Source: DAHUXN01 sp963811805
GTDB lineage: Bacteria > Acidobacteriota > Terriglobia > Acidiferrales > UBA7541
DNA: 64,000 nucleotides
Direction of reading: 5' to 3'
Assembly (NCBI GenBank): GCA_963811805.1
Contig: CAWESU010000001.1
Span: forward strand, 1,488,001 to 1,552,000
This document shows, one piece after another, positions 49,475 to 58,139 of the stretch. A model generated the notes under the pieces. It saw only the letters and a program-made list of their open reading frames with translations. It was not told the DNA's origin and ran no database searches. The position numbers were made by a program, and so were the translations under genes. Positions within the stretch are counted from its first letter, which is position 1; each line of letters opens with the position of its first letter.

Positions 49475-50599
49475 CTACTCGGCGTTGAGCGCCGGCCGCA
49501 GCAACGCAATCGCGAAATGCGCCACGTGCGCAGCGTCTTCGTCCAGTTGCAGCCACCGCACCACGCAGTGCTTGCGCAGGTAGTCGCTCACCTGCGTATC
49601 ATTAATCTCCAGATGCTCGGCCAGTTGGCTGCGCAGTGAGGTCTTGCCTTCCGTCCGCGCGCCGCGTCCCGCTCGTCCCGCGCGCGCCAGTTGGCTGGGG
49701 CCGATGCGCAGCGTTTTGCACGCCTCGATGTAGTAATTCGTCATCAGGTCGGAATCCGACAGCAGGAACACGCCCGGTCCGGCCGGCGCATCTTCGACCT
49801 CATCCATGCGGTGCAATGGCGCGGAAATCAGCCGCCGCAGCAGCGATTCCAGTTGCGCAAATCGCGAAGCAAGCGCCGGGTCCCCCGCGCGTATATATGT
49901 CGCGCGTTCCACGAACGCTCCGGTGGGTTCAGGAACAAACCGCGCCGCCGCGGCCGCGATTCCCTCACTGGCAGGAATGCTTTCCGCCGAATTTGTTTCT
50001 TCCTCGCTAGCCATAGCCGAGGCTCTCGTGTGCGGCTGCTCATGATGCGTCGCTGTGTGCGCGTGCGGTGTGCCAGCTTTCGCCGATGCATCGCGCGCTC
50101 CGCCGCGCCGGTGCCGCCGTCCTCCACGCCTTCCGCGTCTGCGGCCCGTGCGCACGGTGGAGGAGGCAGCTTTCGGCGCGCCCGCGCCTTGCGCTTCGGA
50201 AACGATTTCGCCCGGCGCGGGCTCGTCCGTGTCCGCGCCTTCCACATGCGATTGCGTTTCGGCCGCCACGCCGGCGCCACTCTCACTGCCTTTGCCGTCG
50301 TCTGCACCGGATTGCGAATCTCGCGCCGTCGAAACCGTTTCTTCCGGCACGGACGCGCCCAGCCGCGTCAGCGCCTCCGCGGCTTTCTGCCGCCAATCCG
50401 CGCGCCGAAAACGTTGCGCGGCAATCGTGTACCAGCGAATCGCGTCGTCACTTCGTCCGGCCTTTTCTTCCACCGTGCCGGCCTCGAACGCCACCATCGC
50501 GTCGCGCGTCTTCTGAAATAATTCGTTCAGCTTGCCCGTTGGGTCAGCGCTCGTGCGCGCCCTGCGAATGCGCCCTTGGATTTGCCGCCAGTTTGCCAT
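49475..50599 (-). CDS. Hypothetical protein with central Arg/Gly-rich basic tract
   Basis: 374 residues from ATG at 50599. Three parts: an N-terminal helical region (about 1-85, ARTSADPTGKLNELF, AIRWYTIAAQRFRRADWRQKA, TPR-like); a disordered middle (about 85-225) with acidic stretches and a strongly basic block near 150-170 (GRRRGRRGGRRHRRGG), reminiscent of RNA-binding RGG tracts; and a conserved-looking C-terminal helical domain (about 235-370). I do not recognise the family. The basic tract suggests nucleic-acid contact, possibly RNA (inference). Confidence 0.65.
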   Translation of the reverse strand: MANWRQIQGRIRRARTSADPTGKLNELFQKTRDAMVAFEAGTVEEKAGRSDDAIRWYTIAAQRFRRADWRQKAAEALTRLGASVPEETVSTARDSQSGADDGKGSESGAGVAAETQSHVEGADTDEPAPGEIVSEAQGAGAPKAASSTVRTGRRRGRRGGRRHRRGGARDASAKAGTPHAHTATHHEQPHTRASAMASEEETNSAESIPASEGIAAAAARFVPEPTGAFVERATYIRAGDPALASRFAQLESLLRRLISAPLHRMDEVEDAPAGPGVFLLSDSDLMTNYYIEACKTLRIGPSQLARAGRAGRGARTEGKTSLRSQLAEHLEINDTQVSDYLRKHCVVRWLQLDEDAAHVAHFAIALLRPALNAE

Positions 50600-50709
50600 G
50601 GCTCGCGATTGTATCAATGGTCAAGCCCACACACCAGCGCAAGCGTTCCATTTGCCGTTCCATGGAGATAGCGCAGCCAAGCCGTCGGCACTTGGTGCAT
50701 CATAGCGGC

Positions 50710-51932
50710 ATGCTCGACGCCTCGATCACCGCTCGGCTCGCGGAACAGGCCCGCTCCATCGGTTTCGATCTCTGCGGCGTGGCGCGGGCGGAAAACAACG
50801 ACCAGCCGGAGCATTTGCCCGAGTGGCTCGCCCGCGGATACGCCGGCGAAATGCGCTACCTGCACGACGCGCGCCGCCACAGCATCCCCGGCGTCCTGCC
50901 CGGCGCGCGTTCCGTCATCGTGTGCGCGCTCAACTACAACACGCCCCTGCCGTATTCCACCGCCGCGCTCGCGAATCAGTCACGCGACGCCGGCATAAAA
51001 TCCGCGGACAGCCCTCCGCGCGCGTGGATCTCTCGCTACGCCTGGGGCCACGATTACCACGACGTGCTGAAGCCCAAGCTCGATGGGCTGGTATCCTGGC
51101 TTCGCGCCGAGCTCCATCAGGATTTTCAGTCGCGCGTCTACGTCGACACCGGCCCGGTGCTCGAACGCCTCGCCGCCAAACACGCCGGTCTTGGCTGGCT
51201 CGCAAAAAACACCTGCTTGATCAACCAGCAGCTCGGCTCGTGGCTTTTTCTCGGCGTGATTCTCACCGATTTGGACCTCGCTCCCACGCTCGCGGCTGAC
51301 CACGCGCCGCCCCGGGATTTGTGCGGCACCTGCACGCGCTGCATCGACGCTTGTCCCACCGGCGCATTCGTCGCGCCTTATGTCCTCACGCGCGCCGCTG
51401 CATCTCCTATCTCACCATCGAGCTTCGCGGCGCCATTCCGGAGGAATTCCGCCCCGCCATGGGCCCCATGGTTTTCGGCTGCGACATTTGCCAGGACGTT
51501 TGCCCCTGGAATCGCAAGTCTCCAGCGACGCCACTCGCCGAATTTCTTCCGCGCAAAATCCCGACCAGCGTCGCCAATCACGCAAACGCAGAATCTTCCG
51601 CCTCGGAGGACGCTTCGCTTTTCATGCCCGCACTCGATTGGCTCGTCTCCCTCACCGAAGACGATTTTCGCCGCATCTTTCGTGCCAGCCCCGTCAAACG
51701 CGCCAAGTGGCGCGGCCTGCTCCGCAGCGCCTGCGTGGCCTTGGGAAGCTCCGCCATCGCGCCTGAAAATCCGGCGTATCCTCGCATCGTGCAGCGTCTC
51801 GAGGAACTCGCTTCAGCAGAAGACGCGATTCTCGCCGAACACGCCGCCTGGGCGCTCGCCCGCCTGCACTCTGCGTCTTCCGCACAGATTCCGCGCGATC
51901 GCGACTCTCACGGCGCGGCAAAACATTCATGA
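50710..51932 (+). pseudogene. queG: Epoxyqueuosine reductase QueG, interrupted by a -1 frameshift
   Basis: The first part (50710 to about 51387) encodes a normal QueG: IGFDLCGVARAE, GYAGEMRYLHDAR, the family's DTGPVLERLAAKHAGLGWLAKN-type segment, and the first [4Fe-4S] motif CGTCTRCIDACPTGAF. After TATGTCCTC the frame shifts: ARRCISYLTIELRG, GPMVFGCDICQDVCPWN (second cluster) and a HEAT-like C-terminus continue in another frame to 51932. The family usually reads 'VLDARRCISYLTIE'; deletion of a single G at 51387/51388 (GTCCTCGACGCG to GTCCTCACGCG) explains it exactly. QueG reduces epoxyqueuosine in tRNA with cobalamin. Either a recent pseudogene or a sequencing error. Next gene is 16 bases downstream. 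Confidence 0.9.
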
Positions 51933-51948
51933 CTCACACGGAGGAAAA

Positions 51949-52734
51949 ATGATCAGCGCTGGCAGCTTCATCTCTCATTTCATCGCGGGGCAGCCTCATT
52001 TCAGCTTCCCCGAAAATGCCGTCGCCAACGAGGAAATCGTCTTGCGTTGGATTCACATCGTCGCGGGCATCATCTGGATTGGCCTGCTCTACTTTGTCGT
52101 TCTCGTCGGCACGCCCGTGTTGAAAGGGCTCGAAGACGTCACGCGCCGCAAAGTCTACCCGGCGTTGATCTCACGGTCGATGCTGTGGATCCGCTGGAGC
52201 GCGCTCATCACCGTCGTCGTCGGCTTGCGCTATTACATGATTCTCCTGCAGGCCGACGCGCAAAACTCCGGCGACCCGGCCCTGCAGTGGCGCTGGCTCG
52301 GCGAATGGTTCCTCGTCTGGCTCGTCGCCTACGCAATCATCTACGCGCTGCAAATGCCCTTCGGCGGCCCGCTCGCGAATGGCTGGCTGCGCGCCATTCT
52401 GATCGCCGTTGTCGTCATCGCCGCCTCGTGGGTGATTCTCGCGTGGAACGCTGGTGCCGACGTCTCCAACGCTCATCTGTGCATCAGCGTCGGCGGAGGC
52501 TTGGGCTTGCTCATGCTGATGAACCTCTGGGGCATCATCTGGCGAGTGCAGAAGCGCATGATTGAGTGGACTCGTGCCAGCGTCGAAAACGGAACGCCCA
52601 TTCCGGGAAAGGCCGCGAAAATGGTTCAGTTTTCCACCTTCGCGACGCGCACCGCCTTTTGGCTCTCTTTTCCGATGCTCTTCTTTATGGCCGCCTCCGA
52701 ACATTATCCGTTTCTCAGTAGCATCGGCCACTGA
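51949..52734 (+). CDS. PuuD/urate-oxidase-N-like membrane protein
   Basis: 261 residues from ATG at 51949 with GGAGG four bases upstream. About seven membrane helices. The N-terminal LRWIHIVAGIIWIGLLYFVVL, the histidine-containing AGDLHxG-like positions and the end PMLFFMAASEHYPFL resemble the Urate_ox_N family (membrane part of urate hydroxylase PuuD), which carries haem-like histidines in the membrane. The C-terminal cytochrome c domain of PuuD is absent, so the protein may have another redox role. No purine-catabolism genes nearby. Follows queG on the same strand. Confidence 0.6.
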   Translation: MISAGSFISHFIAGQPHFSFPENAVANEEIVLRWIHIVAGIIWIGLLYFVVLVGTPVLKGLEDVTRRKVYPALISRSMLWIRWSALITVVVGLRYYMILLQADAQNSGDPALQWRWLGEWFLVWLVAYAIIYALQMPFGGPLANGWLRAILIAVVVIAASWVILAWNAGADVSNAHLCISVGGGLGLLMLMNLWGIIWRVQKRMIEWTRASVENGTPIPGKAAKMVQFSTFATRTAFWLSFPMLFFMAASEHYPFLSSIGH

Positions 52735-52801
52735 ACGAGCGTCGCGGTCGGCCCAATGTTCGAAAGGTTGAATCGAAGGAGTAGAAAGTCCTGCGGATGG
52801 C

Positions 52802-53995
52802 TTAGTGTGAGAGCACGCGTGTCTGCGTGTCGGAGACCAGTTCATAGCGCACGCCGCGCCAGCGTATGCGCCGTTCGAACGCCGAAATCACGAAATTCCA
52901 CAGGAACAACGCGGGCACCACCGGCGCAAGCGCAATCCACGCCCAGCTGTTGTCTTCGCACTTCGCTCGCCATTCGCGCAGAATGTCCTGCACCGCGATG
53001 GCCCGCATCGCGCCCTTCGCCGCCGACAGCAGCACGATCAGCAGCGCCAGCAGAAGCATTCCCACCCACGAAAATCCGCCGACCATTTGCGCGAGAATCG
53101 CGAACGCCGCGTACAGCAGCGTCACGCAATACGAAAAGTGTGCCAGCCCGGCCAAAGCCCATCGCCGCGGAGCGTAAACACGTGTCAAAATCAGTTGCCG
53201 GGTCGTAAATTCCAACAGCTGCTCCGGAGTCACGTCGCCCACCGTCGGCGCCAGGCACTCCGGCACAAAAAGAATTCGCAGCCCCGCGCGTTCCAGAGCG
53301 TTGGTCAGAGCCCAGTCATCGCTGACCGCTCCCTCCCACGCTTCCAACACTTGTGCACGATCAAACATTTCCCGCCGGATCGCCGTGCCGCCGCCCCAGC
53401 AAAAATTCCGCCCGTGCTCTCCCAGTTGCGTCGCAATCGCCGCGTTCCATGCGGAAAGCATGCTGCTCGCGAAGCCGCCTTTATTCGGAAAATACCATCG
53501 ATAGGTCGTCGCCGCGCCCAGGTTTCCATCCGCCAGCGGCGCCACCATGTGCGCCAGCCACGAGCGGCCCAGCCGCGAATCGGAATCGACGAACACCAAC
53601 ACATCGAATTTCGCCGCCGCTTCGTGCACCGCGGCCCTCAGGTTGTTCACTTTTTCGCCGCGCTCTTTCGGCGGGCCGGCGATCACCACGTGCGCGCGCT
53701 CTTGTTTCGACGAAGACACTCGGTCGATGACCGTGCGCGCCGGATCCATCGCGCTTGCCAGCACAAAAAACGTCTCGTAATTCGGATAGTCGAAATTCAG
53801 CAGCGCCGCCAGATTTCCTTCCAGTCCTTGCTCCGACCCTTTGCACGGACAGATCAACGCCACCCGCGGCGCGTAAAAACCCGCATGCGTACTCAGTCGC
53901 CGCCGCACCATCAGCAGCCATTTCCAGCCGTCCCACAGCGACACCAGTCCCTGAGCGATCTGCTGCAGCACGAGGATGTAGAAAAGCGCCAGCAT
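52802..53995 (-). CDS. Family 2/21 membrane glycosyltransferase (ceramide glucosyltransferase-like)
   Basis: 397 residues. N-terminal membrane helix, then a GT-A domain about 43-270 with PCKGSEQGLEGNL, the metal-binding DSDSR near 138 and the acceptor/catalytic region SDDWALTNALERAG, and FTTRQLILTRVYAPRRW (a (Q/R)xxRW-like motif). Three C-terminal membrane helices follow. This is the arrangement of ceramide glucosyltransferase/HpnI-type enzymes that put a sugar on a membrane lipid at the cytoplasmic face. The substrate is not determinable; hopanoid or sphingolipid genes are not in the window. Confidence 0.85.
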   Translation of the reverse strand: MLALFYILVLQQIAQGLVSLWDGWKWLLMVRRRLSTHAGFYAPRVALICPCKGSEQGLEGNLAALLNFDYPNYETFFVLASAMDPARTVIDRVSSSKQERAHVVIAGPPKERGEKVNNLRAAVHEAAAKFDVLVFVDSDSRLGRSWLAHMVAPLADGNLGAATTYRWYFPNKGGFASSMLSAWNAAIATQLGEHGRNFCWGGGTAIRREMFDRAQVLEAWEGAVSDDWALTNALERAGLRILFVPECLAPTVGDVTPEQLLEFTTRQLILTRVYAPRRWALAGLAHFSYCVTLLYAAFAILAQMVGGFSWVGMLLLALLIVLLSAAKGAMRAIAVQDILREWRAKCEDNSWAWIALAPVVPALFLWNFVISAFERRIRWRGVRYELVSDTQTRVLSH

Positions 53996-54112
53996 ACAAG
54001 ACCAAGCATAGCGGAATATCAGGCCATTCTAACGGCCGTCAGCAGATTCGCTTCTAAAGCGTTATTTGTTCCAAAGGACAGCTGAGCGGCCCCGGACAGG
54101 TCAGGTTAACTC

Positions 54113-54162
54113 CGCCACTGGCCGCGTGTACGAACGCAAACAATCACAGCTTTCCAGTGGCG
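54113..54162 (-). repeat. Inverted repeat in the leader of the glycosyltransferase gene
   Basis: CGCCACTGG (54113-54121) and CCAGTGGCG (54154-54162) are exact 9-base complements around a 32-base loop, between the upstream terminator and the glycosyltransferase start at 53995. Confidence 0.7.
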
Positions 54163-54170
54163 TTTCGCTG

Positions 54171-54206
54171 AAAAAAACTGGGAGGCGACTTGTCAAATCG
54201 CCTCCC
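54171..54206 (-). terminator. Strong intrinsic terminator upstream of the glycosyltransferase gene
   Basis: Minus strand: GGGAGGCGA / TCGCCTCCC stem with a nine-base loop, then AG and seven T. It lies about 175 bases before the glycosyltransferase start on its strand; no protein gene lies before it on that strand, so it ends a short RNA or works as an attenuator. Confidence 0.88.
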
Positions 54207-54290
54207 ATGTCCCTGGGGTGTGAGTCCCGTTCCCGCTTGGGGGCAGGTAACGGATTTGACTCCGAATCAAACCCCGCCTCCAGAAAAAAG
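54207..54290 (-). ncRNA. Candidate structured leader or small RNA with alternative pairing
   Basis: On the minus strand the segment folds into a rod: GGGGT/ACCCC, GAGTC/GACTC, CCGTT/AACGG and CCC/GGG in nested order. In addition GTCAAATC (54253-54260) is the exact complement of GATTTGAC (54192-54199) in the terminator loop and arm, and CTGGAGGCG (54275-54283) can pair with the terminator's 3' arm CGCCTCCCAG. Mutually exclusive pairings of this kind are the mark of attenuators and riboswitches. No promoter of good quality identified; family not recognised. Confidence 0.5.
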
Positions 54291-54395
54291 TTGCGGGCGA
54301 TTCCGCCGCCGCGCCATACAATAAAAAGCGCAGTTGGGCGCCGATGCTGCCGCTCGGCCGTCAATCTTTGCCCATGTCTTAGTGAAGAAAAATTC

Positions 54396-56858
54396 GTGAA
54401 GAAAAAAGACCGCCACTCCGATCAGAACCGTCCGCCCTCGCCGCCCGAGGAAATCGACGAGGCTGGCCTGCTGGCCCATCTTTCCACCGCCAGCCGCCCG
54501 CAGAGCATTCGCGAAATCGCCTCCGCGCTCAACCTGCGCCATTGGGGCCGCCGCTCTTTGCCCAAGCTGCTCTCTCGACTCAAGCGCCGCGGTGACGTCG
54601 ACGAATCGCATGGCCGCTTCCGCCTGGTCGGCCAACGTCCCGATCGCAAGGCACCCGCGCACCCGCCACTCCCCGCACCTGCCGTGCCGGCCCACGAAGC
54701 GTGCCAACCTCGCCAGGACCACAATCTCATCGCCGGCCGCCTCGTCGCCCATCGTGACGGCTACGGCTTCGTCGTCCCCGACAAGCCCATACCCAACATG
54801 GACGGCGACCTCTTCGTCGGCTCCGAAGCCATGGGCGACGCCATGCACGGCGACCACGTTCTCGCCCGCATCGTGCGCCGTCATCCCGATGGCCGCTTCG
54901 AGGGCCGCATCGAAAAAGTCACCGCGCGCGCCCATCCCACCGTCGTCGGCCTCTTTCGTTACGGCCCGCATGGCAATGTCGTGCTGCCCTATGAAACGCG
55001 CCTCGCTCACGAAATCATCATCCCGCCCGGCGACGAGCTCACTCCCGCGCTGCGCGAAAAACTCAAGCTTCCTCCGACCGAGCCTCCGCGTGCCAGCCGC
55101 CGTTTCCGTCTGCCTGAACTAGACGGCGCCGTCGTCGACGTCGAAATCACGCGCTACCCGCGCGGCGGCGCAGCTCCTGCCGGCCGCGTCGTGGAAATCC
55201 TCGGCCGCCACGGCGAAATGGGCGTCGACGTCGAAATCGTCATTCGCAAACATCATCTCCCCCACGTCTTTCCCGATGAGGTTTTGGCCCAAGCCCGCGC
55301 CATTCCGCAGCAAGTCCAGCCGGACGATCTTTCCGGCCGTCGCGATTTTCGCAATCTTCCCATCGTCACCATTGACGGCGAAACCGCCAAGGATTTCGAC
55401 GACGCCGTCCATGTCGCGCCTCGCCCCGGCGGCGGCTTCGAGCTTCAAGTGCACATCGCCGACGTCGGCCATTACGTTCGCCGCGCCTCCGAGCTCGACC
55501 GCGAAGCCCGCCTCCGCGGCACCTCCGTCTATTTTCCCGACCGCGCCGTTCCCATGCTTCCCGAAGAACTCTCGAACGGAATCTGCTCCCTCAATCCGCG
55601 CGTCGATCGTCTGGTCATGAGCGCCATTCTCCAGCTCGACTCCGAAGGCAATACCCTCAGCACCGAATTCACTCCCGGCGTGATTCGCTCCGTCGAGCGC
55701 ATGACTTACACCAACGTCCACAAAGTCCTCGAAGGTGACGCCGAAATGACCGCGCGCTACGCTCCTCTCGTCGAAAATTTTCGCCGCATGAAAACCCTCG
55801 CCCTCGCCTTGAACGCCCGCCGCGTCGCTCGCGGCTCCATCGATTTCGATTTGCCCGAGCCCATCATTGAATTCGACGACTCCGGCCGCATGATCGGCAT
55901 CTCCCGCAGCGTGCGCAATATCGCCCATCGCATCATCGAGGAATTCATGCTCGCCGCCAACGAAGCCGTCGCCGCTTATCTCGAACGCCGCGGAATCCCC
56001 TCCCTTCATCGCGTTCACGAAAAACCCGACGCCAAGAAAGTCCTCGAATTCGAAGAGCTCGCTCGCGCCTTCGGCTACTCCTTCGGCGTGGAAGATCTTT
56101 CCGAGCGCCGCATCGCCGTCCGCCACGGCAGCGTGCGCCCCGCCGGCCGCGAACGGAGCGGCCGCATGCGCCCCATGCACGTCGCGCTTCCTGCCGGCGA
56201 CATCGCCATCCGCCCGCAACACTACCAGCGCCTCACCGCCAAAATCGCTGGCAAGCCCGAGGAGCGCATTCTCTCTTACCTGATGCTTCGCTCTTTGAAG
56301 CAAGCCCGCTACGCCGCCGAGCCTCTCGGCCATTTCGCCCTCGCTGCCGACCACTACACTCACTTCACTTCGCCCATTCGCCGCTATCCCGACCTCATCG
56401 TCCATCGCATCCTCAAATGGGCGCTCGAAAATCCTTCCGCCACCAAGGGCCCTTATCGCGAATCCGAATTGCAGGAAATTGCCGTGGAAACCTCCGAAGC
56501 CGAGCGCCGCGCCGACGCTGCCGAGCGCGAATTGATGGACTGGAAGACCGTGCAATATATGGAGGGCCACCTCGGCGAGGAATACGACGCCCTGATCATC
56601 TCCGTGCAGAAATTCGGCTTCTTCGTTGAGCTTTTCGATGTCTTCGTTGAAGGCCTTGTGCCCATCGACCGTCTAGAAGAAACCTTTGCCGCTCGTTTCC
56701 GCTACCGCGAAAGCGACCACGCCATCGTCGCCGAATCCTTCCGCTCCCGCAAAAATTCAGGCGCCCGCCGTGAATTCCATCTCGGCGACCGCCTCCGCGT
56801 CCGCGCCGAGCGCATCGACTCCTTCCGCAACCGCGTCGAATTCAGCGTCCTCGCCTGA
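54396..56858 (+). CDS. rnr: Ribonuclease R
   Basis: 820 residues from GTG at 54396. Domain order: winged helix about 20-80 (IREIASALNLRHWGRRSLPKLL), two cold-shock domains about 110-280, RNB catalytic domain about 330-660 with TIDGETAKDFDDAVHV carrying the magnesium-binding aspartates and RDLAxR-type end HFTSPIRRYPDL, and a C-terminal S1 domain (DALIISVQKFGFFVEL). A 3'-5' exoribonuclease that degrades structured RNA, helps tmRNA-linked decay. Length and order are normal. Not clearly operonic with its neighbours. Confidence 0.96.
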   Translation: MKKKDRHSDQNRPPSPPEEIDEAGLLAHLSTASRPQSIREIASALNLRHWGRRSLPKLLSRLKRRGDVDESHGRFRLVGQRPDRKAPAHPPLPAPAVPAHEACQPRQDHNLIAGRLVAHRDGYGFVVPDKPIPNMDGDLFVGSEAMGDAMHGDHVLARIVRRHPDGRFEGRIEKVTARAHPTVVGLFRYGPHGNVVLPYETRLAHEIIIPPGDELTPALREKLKLPPTEPPRASRRFRLPELDGAVVDVEITRYPRGGAAPAGRVVEILGRHGEMGVDVEIVIRKHHLPHVFPDEVLAQARAIPQQVQPDDLSGRRDFRNLPIVTIDGETAKDFDDAVHVAPRPGGGFELQVHIADVGHYVRRASELDREARLRGTSVYFPDRAVPMLPEELSNGICSLNPRVDRLVMSAILQLDSEGNTLSTEFTPGVIRSVERMTYTNVHKVLEGDAEMTARYAPLVENFRRMKTLALALNARRVARGSIDFDLPEPIIEFDDSGRMIGISRSVRNIAHRIIEEFMLAANEAVAAYLERRGIPSLHRVHEKPDAKKVLEFEELARAFGYSFGVEDLSERRIAVRHGSVRPAGRERSGRMRPMHVALPAGDIAIRPQHYQRLTAKIAGKPEERILSYLMLRSLKQARYAAEPLGHFALAADHYTHFTSPIRRYPDLIVHRILKWALENPSATKGPYRESELQEIAVETSEAERRADAAERELMDWKTVQYMEGHLGEEYDALIISVQKFGFFVELFDVFVEGLVPIDRLEETFAARFRYRESDHAIVAESFRSRKNSGARREFHLGDRLRVRAERIDSFRNRVEFSVLA

Positions 56859-56939
56859 TTCTTCCGCCGGGGCTTCGTTTTCCACAGCTTTTCCGCTCGT
56901 ACTATTGACCCCTCCCCTGTGCCTCTTTACTCTGCCTCC

Positions 56940-57173
56940 ATGTCATCGTTTGCCTACCTCCTCGGTAAACGTGTGGAAGTTAGTTATCGCGCCGCCGACA
57001 TTCATATGTGCGTCACCGCGACCCTCGCCAGCGACTCCGGCCAGCACATTCATCTCGAAGACCGTTTCTCTCAGTTTGGCCGCCAAAGCACGATGCGCAT
57101 CGCCATCCCCTATTCCGCGATCCTGCGCATCCGCGAAATTCTCCGCCAGTCCGAACCCGCCCCGGCCGCCTAG
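56940..57173 (+). CDS. Small hypothetical protein
   Basis: 77 residues from ATG at 56940; a GTG at 56919 would add seven residues and neither has a good ribosome site. The product (LGKRVEVSYRAADIHMCVTATLASDSG, then HIHLEDRFSQFG) looks like a small beta-barrel, with a conserved-looking 'GKRVEVSYRA' opening. No cysteine motif, no signal peptide. It sits 80 bases after rnr on the same strand. Confidence 0.6.
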   Translation: MSSFAYLLGKRVEVSYRAADIHMCVTATLASDSGQHIHLEDRFSQFGRQSTMRIAIPYSAILRIREILRQSEPAPAA

Positions 57174-57266
57174 CGCCCCACAGCCTTCCCTGCTGTCCAC
57201 GATTTCGTTTTCTCCCGCGCCTTGCAACCGTTATATTCTTTGCTGGCAAACGGGAGGAACAACGTC

Positions 57267-58136
57267 ATGAAGCCACGCGTGGGACTCATCGGGCTCGGAC
57301 TCATGGGCGCGCCGATGGGCGCCAACTTACTCAAGGCCGGATTTCCGCTCACCGTCTGGAATCGCACCGCCGAAAAAGCCCAAAAACTCGCCGCTCAGGG
57401 CGCTTCCGTCGCCAAGTCCCCGCAGGACGCCGCTTCTCAGGCCGATGTCTTATTCACCATCGTCAGCGATCCGCCCGCCCTCGAAGAAGTTCTTTGGGGC
57501 AATCAAGGCGCGTTCGCCGGTCTCAAGAAGGGCAGCGTGCTCATCGATTCCAGCACTGTTTCTCCCGCCCTCGCCCGCCGTATCTCTAAGGCATGTTCTG
57601 ACCAATCCGTCGATTTCCTCGACGCGCCCGTAACCGGTGGCACTTGGGGTGCCGAAAAGGGCGAGCTGATCTTCATGATCGGCGGAAAAAAAGAAGTCCT
57701 CGACCGCGTCGAGCCCGTCCTTCAAGCCGTCGGCAAACGTTTCTTCCTTCTCGGACCCAACGGCTCAGGCCAAACCGTCAAGCTCGCCATGAACTTGATC
57801 CTCGCCCTCGAAGTCGAAGCCCTCGCCGAAGGCCTCGAGCTCGTCACCAGCTCCGGCGTCGAGCCCACCAAACTCATCGAAGTCCTGCAATCCAGCATGG
57901 GCCGCGCGGCGGTTCTCGACGTCAAAGCTCCCTTCATGATCAAGCGCGATTTCACGCCCAGCTTTCCGCTGCGCCTGATGCACAAAGACATTCGTCTGGC
58001 CATGGAGCTTGCCAAGGAAAATGGCATTGAACTTCCTGCGGGCGCGGCTGCCTATCACGCCTATTCCGCCGTCAAAGCCGCCGCAAAATCCGACGTCGAC
58101 TACGCCGCCATCGCTTCCTACTGGAAGAAAAACTAG
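57267..58136 (+). CDS. NAD(P)-dependent beta-hydroxyacid dehydrogenase (3-hydroxyisobutyrate dehydrogenase family)
   Basis: 289 residues from ATG at 57267 with GGGAGG upstream. Rossmann motif GLIGLGLMGAPMG at 6-18, substrate signature DAPVTGGTWGAEKGEL, and the catalytic lysine in GSGQTVKLAMNL. The class includes 3-hydroxyisobutyrate, tartronate semialdehyde, succinic semialdehyde (GLYR1) and imine reductases; the sequence does not decide among these. The conserved Gly-Thr-Trp-Gly after the TGG motif resembles glyoxylate/succinic semialdehyde reductases. Cytoplasmic. Convergent with the M41-like gene. Confidence 0.9.
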   Translation: MKPRVGLIGLGLMGAPMGANLLKAGFPLTVWNRTAEKAQKLAAQGASVAKSPQDAASQADVLFTIVSDPPALEEVLWGNQGAFAGLKKGSVLIDSSTVSPALARRISKACSDQSVDFLDAPVTGGTWGAEKGELIFMIGGKKEVLDRVEPVLQAVGKRFFLLGPNGSGQTVKLAMNLILALEVEALAEGLELVTSSGVEPTKLIEVLQSSMGRAAVLDVKAPFMIKRDFTPSFPLRLMHKDIRLAMELAKENGIELPAGAAAYHAYSAVKAAAKSDVDYAAIASYWKKN

Positions 58137-58139
58137 AGA

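Noticed and set aside
50068..52734. An 888-codon open frame on the plus strand
   Set aside because: It is a chance fusion: antisense of the basic-tract gene, then the first half of queG, an out-of-frame stretch after the frameshift, and the in-frame PuuD-like gene. The real genes have their own starts.
54251..54275. TTTGA-CTCCGAA-TCAAA resembles a tRNA-Arg(CCG) anticodon stem-loop
   Set aside because: No acceptor stem, D-arm or T-arm can be built around it in the right spacing; it is better explained by the alternative-pairing region on the opposite strand.
55119..56570. 483-codon minus-strand open frame opposite rnr
   Set aside because: Shadow of rnr caused by high GC at third positions; Gly/Ala/Asp-rich without motifs.
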